Shown: positions 57,845 to 64,000 of the stretch, piece after piece
Numbering within the stretch: the first letter of the stretch is position 1
How the letters are laid out: each line of letters opens with the position of its first letter
Position numbers and translations under genes: made by a program
Assembly (NCBI GenBank): GCA_951802195.1
Contig: OX637633.1
Span: forward strand, 434,001 to 498,000
From: Tausonia pullulans
Taxonomy: Eukaryota; Basidiomycota; Tremellomycetes; Cystofilobasidiales; Mrakiaceae
Reading direction: 5' to 3'
Length of the DNA stretch: 64,000 bases
The notes under the pieces: generated by a model
Told to the model about the DNA's origin: nothing
The model's input: the letters and a program-made list of their open reading frames with translations, nothing else
Databases searched by the model: none

Positions 57845-58948
57845 GCGGGCTTAAGAGCTTCGCGAGCGAAGGCGAACTTATCCTCCTGAGAAGATGGGAC
57901 TCAGGGGGTGGCGATGGAAAGAAACCGAGTGTGTGAACTCCCACTGACCACCACTCGAATTGGAAGAGAGCCAGTTCTTGCTCTGATGGCTTGTCGGAAG
58001 AGAAAGAGAGAGACATGTGCCGCGTTGCTGTGCGGTTAGAGGCATCCACGCTCCATACCCGCCTACGATAGAGCACTCATCATTCCTGAGCTCGAGCCGA
58101 GATCCTCCCTCCGACCATTCTATCCACCAAGCAGTGCGCACTTCCTCATGCTTCTGGTTGTCCATCGAGGTAGGCAAGAAATGCCAGGGTGTTTTTGAGC
58201 CTAAGTTCCATCAAATTTCTAGTCCTGTCACGACTCAAACCTCGCCCCTTCTAAACCCGGTCGAGACGCTCACGGGTTGTGGGACGTTGGAAATTCGCTC
58301 GGTGCTCGCTGTCGTCGGTTTCAATCTCAAGGCCGTTGACAAGAGATGGGCCAGCTCTTCGTCTACTCTCGATGGGAATGGCTGTCCCGGGCTGACTCCT
58401 TCCTTCTGTCGAATTTCTCGATCCTCTCTCTTAACTTGCTGCTGCGAGATCAATCGAGAGGTTTTTATTATTTTTATTCTTCCACGAGTGAGTATGCACG
58501 CCGCGCGCTTGCTTCTCTCCTCCCTGCATTCGCGCCTCCGTCTGACATTCGCTTCAATATCTTGTCTTCCCTCTCACCCGGTCTCCCGAACGACGGTGTC
58601 AAGATTGGAGGGACGTCGAGGGTAGCAATAATGGCTCCTCAGTTCCAGCCCCCTCTCCTTGTCAATGCTCTCGGCTCCAGCCTGATCCGCCTCTGTCGAG
58701 TTTAGAGGCAGGAGCCTTGGATGATCTGCATATATACTGGAGTTAGCTCTACTGCCACCACCTTGCAGCGATTTGAGACATCGACTTCACACTAATACAA
58801 GGCACGCGTAGCGCACCTTTCTCGCTCTTCGTCGGTGGGTTTGTGGTGATGAAGAGCGCGCGCGATGTACAAGAGACGCTTGCGCAGACCCACTCTCCAC
58901 CCTACGCCAAAATTTCCACATCTTGATAACGACAAGTTGACAAAAACT
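57845..58948. other. Gene-poor region before tRNA and LINE
   Basis: About 1.1 kb. A plus-strand frame at 58017-58625 is open for 202 codons but has an odd composition. Another at 58346-58705 ends with a fairly protein-like stretch (SDIRFNILSSLSPGLPNDGV). Neither has splice or family support. It may contain decayed genic sequence. Confidence 0.35.
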
Positions 58949-59029
58949 TAATGGTGCCGGGAATTGAACCCGGGCCTAGTGCATGCTGCTAATGGCAAGC
59001 ACCAATGATAGCCACTTCACCACACCATT
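58949..59029 (-). tRNA. tRNA-Gly (GCC) with 9-nt intron
   Basis: Eighty-one nt on the minus strand. Acceptor arms AATGGTG and CACCATT pair fully with discriminator A, the D arm holds AGTGGCTATCA, the T arm CCGGG-TTCAATT-CCCGG is perfect. The anticodon stem GGTGC/GCACT (one G-U) encloses TTGCCA, a 9-nt insert at the canonical position after base 37, and T. The anticodon is therefore GCC and the insert is a tRNA intron. The acceptor starting with A is unusual for tRNA-Gly, so identity rests on the anticodon. The 5' end faces the LINE that begins about 20 nt away. Confidence 0.8.
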
Positions 59030-59050
59030 GCAATAGATCTTGAGGATCTC

Positions 59051-60991
59051 ATGTGCTTGTTAAACCTCATTCCCAAACATCGCCCGAGGAGTCAACCACC
59101 ACCAGGTCAATCCAGGTCACCCTACCTTATGCCTAGTGAATCAACCCCCAAGCGACTCCAAGAAGCCCTCAAGGCTCCCAAGGATCCCCCAGACCCTCCC
59201 TCTCCAGCAAAGAGAAAGAGCGGATCCGATGAAACCCCCAGCGTCCAGGACGCGACCAATACGCCCTCTCGCGTCGACGAACGTCCCCAAACGCTCGCCA
59301 ACAAACCCACCCTCAGCCCACCTACCCATCCGACCAGTCCTAGCACCCCTAGCACTCCTACCAACCCTACCAACCCTACCAACCCTACCAACCCTACCAC
59401 GCCCCACATCCATATCAGCCCCACGGCCCTCCTCTCTTCTCCCTCCCCCCTCCGCAGAACCCCTGCAACCCCCTCAACTCGCCGTATTACGCGGTCGAGC
59501 TCAGCCATCAGCGACCTCAATGCCGCTCTATCCTCAACGTCCGAAGTGACGCATCCCACACCGTCTCGCTCCACAGGCGAGACTCTCTCTCAACAACCTC
59601 TCTTCGTCCCCGGCGCCGCGTCGCCCGTGCCGGCGAACCCCGCCGACACTCGCACTCGCAATCGCGCCGCCGCGAAATCCCAGCCGAACGCCATCGGCCG
59701 CTCATATGCGCACGCCGCAAAACAGGCTCATTCTACAAACTCAGCTGCGAGGCAACGTGACTCGTCTAGCACCCAGCCCGGGTTCACCTTCGTCTTCGGA
59801 ACCGATCAACAACCCCCGCAGGATAATACCCCAATCGCCCCAGCCTTGGCTACCGACCGCGGGAACTGTCTAGCCATCTCAGTCCCTCGAGATACCACTC
59901 CTTTCGAGATCTCTCTCGCAATCTCAAAGTGCGACGAACGACTGTCTTTCATGATCCGTCCTGTCAAGGACCCAAAAGACAGAATGCTCCTTATAGTCAA
60001 CTCCCGAGGAAATGCTCAAGACATCTTGACTCAACTACAGGCCCTCCCGCTGAATGTGAGAGGCGTCAAACCCCAGATCCACGCGTGCTACAATTCCCAA
60101 AACAAGCTCCTGCAAGAAGGTCTGCTGGTGAACTTCGAAGACGAAGACGGAGTGGAGGAAGCTTTTCGCAAACAAGTAGAAGCTTCTGGAGACAGAGTCA
60201 TCATATTCCAGCGTCAGTATTACGCCCGCCTACCCGGCGTCCCAACTGGCCGGGTTAGAGTCCTGCTCGACCTTTCTGGCTCCAAGACGATGCCAAGGGC
60301 GAATGCATTCCCTCAACAGCTACCCGGCTGGGTCAACCAACATGTCATCTTCAAACCTGTCCAACCTGGCACTGGGACGAACTCTCCAGCTCGACCAGCC
60401 TCGTCATACTGCTATTACTGCCACTCATTTGAGCACGCTCGTGCCAAGTGTCCTACCGCTCCAGAGTGTGGCGGATGCGGATCGCACGCTCACCCATCGG
60501 CCCGATGCCCAGGTCGTCCAAAGGCAAATCTTCCAGCGAGTGCACGAGCACCAACCGAAGGACCCCCCCAACGGCCTGTCGAACCGGGACCAGACCTGGA
60601 TGGTTTCCAGCTTGTACAAAAATCCAAGAGGAGGTCACTGAACAGGCCGACTGAAGCCATGACGGAGGTGACCACACCCCCTGCCCACGCCAGCCCCTCC
60701 CACTCCCACTCAGAGCAAGCACCGCGCAATGCGGGCTCGCAACCCATTCGCACGCTGAGCGCCCTAGAGGAGGACAACGAGGGGGGTCTGGAGAGGACAG
60801 AAGACGGGATGCAGATCGAAGACGAGCATCCATCCCCCACTCCACCTCCCCTGTCACCATCGTCCCCCCCCACCCCCATCCCCATCCCCGCCATCTTCGC
60901 TCCCCCTGAACCCACCCTCCACTCCTTCTCTCATCCCCTCCACGCCGTCCTCCCAGGCATCCATCGAGCGCACCCTCGTGACCTTGGCTGA
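59051..60991 (+). CDS. LINE ORF1 (gag-like, two CCHC zinc knuckles)
   Basis: A 646-codon frame; the ATG at 59129 (MPSESTPKRLQEALK) is another possible start. The N-terminal third is Pro/Ser/Thr-rich with a TNP repeat. The centre is a basic, RRM-like region (NCLAISVPRDTTPFEISLAI ... GLLVNFEDEDGVEEAFRKQV). At the C-terminal side two knuckles of spacing C-x2-C-x4-H-x4-C are adjacent: CYYCHSFEHARAKC and CGGCGSHAHPSARC. A nucleic-acid chaperone and RNA-packaging role is known for such ORF1 proteins. The end is again Pro-rich. Confidence 0.9.
   Translation: MCLLNLIPKHRPRSQPPPGQSRSPYLMPSESTPKRLQEALKAPKDPPDPPSPAKRKSGSDETPSVQDATNTPSRVDERPQTLANKPTLSPPTHPTSPSTPSTPTNPTNPTNPTNPTTPHIHISPTALLSSPSPLRRTPATPSTRRITRSSSAISDLNAALSSTSEVTHPTPSRSTGETLSQQPLFVPGAASPVPANPADTRTRNRAAAKSQPNAIGRSYAHAAKQAHSTNSAARQRDSSSTQPGFTFVFGTDQQPPQDNTPIAPALATDRGNCLAISVPRDTTPFEISLAISKCDERLSFMIRPVKDPKDRMLLIVNSRGNAQDILTQLQALPLNVRGVKPQIHACYNSQNKLLQEGLLVNFEDEDGVEEAFRKQVEASGDRVIIFQRQYYARLPGVPTGRVRVLLDLSGSKTMPRANAFPQQLPGWVNQHVIFKPVQPGTGTNSPARPASSYCYYCHSFEHARAKCPTAPECGGCGSHAHPSARCPGRPKANLPASARAPTEGPPQRPVEPGPDLDGFQLVQKSKRRSLNRPTEAMTEVTTPPAHASPSHSHSEQAPRNAGSQPIRTLSALEEDNEGGLERTEDGMQIEDEHPSPTPPPLSPSSPPTPIPIPAIFAPPEPTLHSFSHPLHAVLPGIHRAHPRDLG
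59361..59396 (+). repeat. 9-bp tandem repeat (ccaacccta, four units)
   Basis: Four perfect units in ORF1 of copy A encode a repeated Thr-Asn-Pro. Confidence 0.95.
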
Positions 60992-61012
60992 AGCCGAGGA
61001 CATGGAAGAATA

Positions 61013-62167
61013 ATGGTGTACAACGATGTACAGATCGTCGCGGCGAACATCCAGAGGGTGTTCACGCGAGATCGCGCCCGCAGTCTCCTCCTCTCCCTCT
61101 ATTCACGATCCAAGGCTGACATATACCTTCTCTCAGAAGTGGCATGCACAACACCAGATCAGGTAGCGACCTGGACAGCCGAGTGTGAAGATATGGGCTT
61201 CGGCTCGATCTTTACGGTCGGCTGCCAGACTGCCATCCTCTGGCGGCATGCCTCTCGATTCCTCCCTCCCAATACCCCTCCGACTAGGATCAGATCCATA
61301 TCCCGCTCCTCCCCCATCCTACGAACCAACCTGACGGATGCCGTTTTTGTTATCGCCGGCGAAGCCGTCAGGGTGGCTGCAGTCTACGCCCCCTGCCGAG
61401 ACAGCCAATCGAATGGCCGCTCGACAAAGGAGTTCCTCTCTACTCTATCTCGCAAGATACCTGCCCACTCTGACATTCCTCTCCTCCTGGGCGGGGACTG
61501 GAACTGTGTGGAGGACAGCTACCTCGACGGGATGAGCCCATTTACCCAGAACGTGGGGAAGGAGGAAATGTGCCGGCTGGTCCGGGACTTTGCCCTCTCC
61601 GACCCATACCGATCCTTATACCCGCTCCAGCGCGAGTACACTAACTATACTGGCATCACGCGAGCAGATCGCCGCATCGATCGCTTCTACCTGTCCCCTC
61701 TACTCGCTAGCCGAGCCGTGCGACAGCGCTTCCTGCCACGCCCGACCGGCCATCTCTACTCTAGCCACAAGCCGATCGCACTCAGCCTCACCTTCCCCGG
61801 TGCAATAGAGCACGGTCCCGGATCGTACAAGATCGGAACACACCTTCTGAAGATTACCGGTTTTGTTGAGTACTTCCTCTACCACGTTCCCAAGTGGTAC
61901 CAAGATGCGCTCACCGAGATCAGGGACCCCTTCGAGGCCTGGGACGAGACCAAGCTTCAGATAGCGGATCACGCGTCTGACATCTCAAGACACCTCGCCC
62001 GAATGAGCAGAGTGTCAGGCGGGGATCCACACAGGTCGATCCTCCATGGCCACGCTCTTCGAGCCCACCTCGAACCAGCCAACACAAGCGAGTATGCCGT
62101 CAAGCAGCGACTCAAGATCGTCCGCCAGGCCGACACTATCGCAGCCCTGCGGCCGCTGGGTTGTTGA
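61013..62167 (+). CDS. LINE ORF2, endonuclease part only
   Basis: 384 codons, of which about 381 are element sequence. The exonuclease-endonuclease-phosphatase fold is clear: VAANIQRVF (Asn), IYLLSEV (catalytic Glu), VAAVYAPCRD, LLLGGDWNCVEDSYLDG (Asp/Asn), RADRRIDRFYLSPLL and YSSHKPIAL (the SDH-like final motif, here SSH). This enzyme nicks the target DNA. The following linker ends at the palindrome centre and the frame closes in the spacer. The reverse transcriptase domain is missing. Confidence 0.9.
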   Translation: MVYNDVQIVAANIQRVFTRDRARSLLLSLYSRSKADIYLLSEVACTTPDQVATWTAECEDMGFGSIFTVGCQTAILWRHASRFLPPNTPPTRIRSISRSSPILRTNLTDAVFVIAGEAVRVAAVYAPCRDSQSNGRSTKEFLSTLSRKIPAHSDIPLLLGGDWNCVEDSYLDGMSPFTQNVGKEEMCRLVRDFALSDPYRSLYPLQREYTNYTGITRADRRIDRFYLSPLLASRAVRQRFLPRPTGHLYSSHKPIALSLTFPGAIEHGPGSYKIGTHLLKITGFVEYFLYHVPKWYQDALTEIRDPFEAWDETKLQIADHASDISRHLARMSRVSGGDPHRSILHGHALRAHLEPANTSEYAVKQRLKIVRQADTIAALRPLGC

Positions 62168-62456
62168 GTGGCCGCAGGGCTGCGATAGTGTCGGCCTGGC
62201 GGACGATCTTGAGTCGCTGCTTGACGGCATACTCGCTTGTGTTGGCTGGTTCGAGGTGGGCTCGAAGAGCGTGGCCATGGAGGATCGACCTGTGTGGATC
62301 CCCGCCTGACACTCTGCTCATTCGGGCGAGGTGTCTTGAGATGTCAGACGCGTGATCCGCTATCTGAAGCTTGGTCTCGTCCCAGGCCTCGAAGGGGTCC
62401 CTGATCTCGGTGAGCGCATCTTGGTACCACTTGGGAACGTGGTAGAGGAAGTACTC
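61868..62456. repeat. Palindrome: 287-bp inverted arms, 15-bp spacer
   Basis: Bases 61868-62154 and the reverse complement of 62170-62456 appear identical on reading, separated by the spacer 62155-62169. Outside these borders the two copies differ clearly (about ten differences in the next 80 bases). Confidence 0.9.
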
Positions 62457-64000
62457 TACAAAGCCTGTAATCTTCAGCAGGTGTGTGCCGATCTTATATG
62501 ATCCGAGACCGTGCTCTATTGCATCGCGGAAGGCGAGGCTGAGTGCGATCGGCTAGCGGGTAGAGGAGAAGATTCGATGCGGCGATCTGCCCGCGTGATG
62601 CCAGTATGGTTAGAGTATTTTGGGTAGATTGGCTTATCCCGTCGAGGTAGCTGTCCTCCACATAGTTCCAGTCCCCGCCCAGCAGGAGGGGAATGTCAGA
62701 GTGGACAGATACCTTGCGAGATGGAGTAGAGAGGAACTCCTTTGTCGAACGGCCATTCGTATGGCTGTCTCTGCAGGGGACATAGACTGCCGCCACCTTG
62801 ACGGCCTCGCCGGCGATGGTGAACACGGAATCCGTCAGGTTGGTTGGCAAGATGGGGGAGGGAGGAGCGGGAGATCGATCTGATCCTGGTTGGAAGGGTA
62901 TCGAAAAAAAATATGAGACATGCCGCCAAAGGATGGCAGTCTGGCAGTCGACCGTAAAAATCGAGCCGAAGCCCATATCTTTACACTCAGCTGTCCAGAT
63001 AGCCGTCTGTTCTGGTGTTGTGCATGCCACTTCCTCTGGTTGTTCGCCACGATGATCTAGACGTTGTTGTACACCGTTGTTCTTGCATGTCCTCGGTTTC
63101 AGCCAAGGTCACGAGGGTGCGCTCGATGGATGCCTGAGAGGAAGGCGTTGAGAGGATGTGAGAAGGAGTGGGGGATGGTTCAGATGGGGGATGGTTCAGA
63201 TGGGGGAGGAGATGAAGGATATGGAGGAGGTGGCTGTGGCGGTGCAGCGAAGGTTGGTGGTGTGAGAGGCGGGGAGGAAGGTGGGTGATCGTCAACGAGC
63301 TGAGGCTCGTCGTCGATTCTCATCTCTATCCCCCCAACGCCTTTGTCAGGGACTATCGTCCTGCGTTCGGGCTACGTCCCCGCGCCCTGTAGAGCATGAT
63401 CTGGTAGGAGGAGGCTGGTGCGAGTGAAACGTTGAGTCACGTCCTTCATGGCCTCAGTTAGCCTGTTCAATGCCCTCTTTTTGGCCTTGTGTACGAGTTG
63501 AAACCCGTCCGAGTTCCGCTCCGGGACCGCGGTTGGTTGAGGGCTTCCAGTTAGTGGTTGCGCACCCACTGGGAGGTTTGCCTTAGGGCGGCCTGGACAT
63601 CGGGCAGATTGGTGGGAGCGTAACCCGCGACCGCTACACTCTGGGGCAGAGGGACGCTTGGGCCGAGCTTGCTCCATTGAGTGGTAATAATTACAGTACG
63701 TCGAAGTTCGCCGTTTAGGGGACATCAGGGTGGATGCGGCTTGGATGGGTCTGAAGATGAGCTCATGGTTCTCCCACTTGGTGAGTTATTGGTAGTATGA
63801 GTCGGCCTTCGGCATCCTCTTTGAACCAGACAGGTGAGCAGAACTCGGACTCTGCCCGTTGGCGCCGTGGGTAGTCTGGGGTCAAGCTGGACACAATCTC
63901 CGGAGCTTGCTACTTGTTTGCGAGACTCCTCCTCAACTTCGTCTTCGTCTTCGAAGTTCTCAAGCAGCCCTTCTTGTAGGAGTTCGGTTTGGGTGTTGAA
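62170..64000 (-). mobile_element. LINE copy B, reverse orientation, diverged
   Basis: Same element as copy A read on the minus strand, running off the window. It holds the ORF2 linker (62170-62540), the endonuclease (about 62560-63030, reading ACTTPEQTAIWTAECKDMGF, VAAVYVPCRDSHTNGRSTKE, IPLLLGGDWNYVEDSYLDGI), the ORF1-ORF2 junction near 63050-63110 where the ORF2 start is changed, the Pro-rich ORF1 end, and the zinc-knuckle region (63372-63725, RTSTYCNYYHSMEQARPKRP, where knuckle cysteines are lost). The endonuclease lacks roughly 90 bp relative to copy A around 62610. Frames are broken, so this copy is dead and older than copy A. Confidence 0.9.
63170..63201 (+). repeat. 16-bp tandem duplication in LINE copy B
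   Basis: Two units of gggggatggttcagat in the Pro-rich end of ORF1 (copy B); copy A lacks this exact pattern. Confidence 0.85.

Larger units (their letters stand above)
59030..62154 (+). mobile_element. Non-LTR retrotransposon (LINE), copy A, 3'-truncated
   Basis: ORF1 with zinc knuckles is followed 22 nt later by ORF2 starting with an apurinic/apyrimidinic-type endonuclease. The copy stops inside ORF2, before any reverse-transcriptase motif, where it meets copy B in reverse orientation. Both reading frames are still open, so this copy is young. The 5' border is not defined: ORF1 can start at 59051 and the tRNA gene begins at 59029. Loss of the 3' end is not what abortive target-primed reverse transcription gives (that removes 5' ends), so a later rearrangement is likely. 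Confidence 0.9.

Noticed and set aside
58017-58625. 202-codon plus-strand frame as a gene
   Set aside because: Cys/Ser-rich odd composition, no family features, no splice support; kept only as part of a gene-poor region.
1-64000. CRISPR array, rRNA, prokaryotic operon or phage
   Set aside because: No spaced direct repeats, rRNA-like sequence or co-directional intronless gene runs were seen; the window is intron-rich eukaryotic DNA.

Overview
This window is nuclear DNA of a basidiomycete fungus, most likely a red yeast or relative in the Microbotryomycetes (Rhodotorula/Rhodosporidium-like). The reasons are high GC, very dense short introns (mostly 45-150 nt, GT...AG, with a CTGAC/CTAAC-type branch site shortly before the acceptor), CT-rich leaders, and proteins that resolve into standard fungal families once introns are removed by eye. 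Exon coordinates given here were built by hand from splice signals and reading phase. Where the phase closes through every junction I give high confidence; a few genes could only be partly resolved and are marked as such.

Layout: 1-6 kb holds the 3' end of a PH-FYVE protein (+), an SR-type splicing factor (-) and translation factor eIF2-gamma (+). 6-14.5 kb holds two unidentified multi-exon genes (-), ureidoglycolate lyase (+), a divergent homeodomain-like protein (+) and an EFM7/NNT1-like methyltransferase (-) with an in-frame stop. 14.6-23.7 kb holds MRD1 (ribosome biogenesis, start codon split by an intron), an O6-methylguanine-DNA methyltransferase and a DEF1-like CUE/Q-rich protein, all (+). 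24-34.5 kb is a minus-strand block: an unidentified protein, a small single-pass membrane protein and a 2050-residue Ras guanine-nucleotide exchange factor. 36-49 kb holds a Zn(II)2Cys6 regulator with Q-rich tail, an RTA1-family membrane protein, a membrane-anchored amidohydrolase in 14 exons, tRNA-Gly(UCC), and a His/Gly/Pro-rich protein. 49-58 kb holds an F-box/LRR protein (-) with an apparent one-base frameshift, a Cid1/TUTase-type nucleotidyltransferase (+), and a carnosine-N-methyltransferase-like protein with an added membrane anchor (+).

The last 5 kb differ. Directly next to an intron-bearing tRNA-Gly(GCC) lies a non-LTR retrotransposon (LINE) with ORF1 (two CCHC knuckles) and the endonuclease part of ORF2. 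It is cut before any reverse transcriptase and is followed head-on by a second, older copy in reverse orientation. The two copies meet in a palindrome whose inner 287-bp arms look identical while the outer arms are clearly diverged.

No operon-like system or defence island is visible. The genes are mostly independent housekeeping and regulatory genes: RNA processing and ribosome biogenesis (SR protein, MRD1, TUTase), translation and its modification (eIF2-gamma, EFM7-like), DNA-damage response (MGMT, DEF1), signalling (RasGEF, FYVE), purine nitrogen recovery (ureidoglycolate lyase). The most notable signals are the LINE palindrome beside the tRNA gene, the split start codon and micro-exons, the two broken reading frames, and the membrane-anchored N-methyltransferase.
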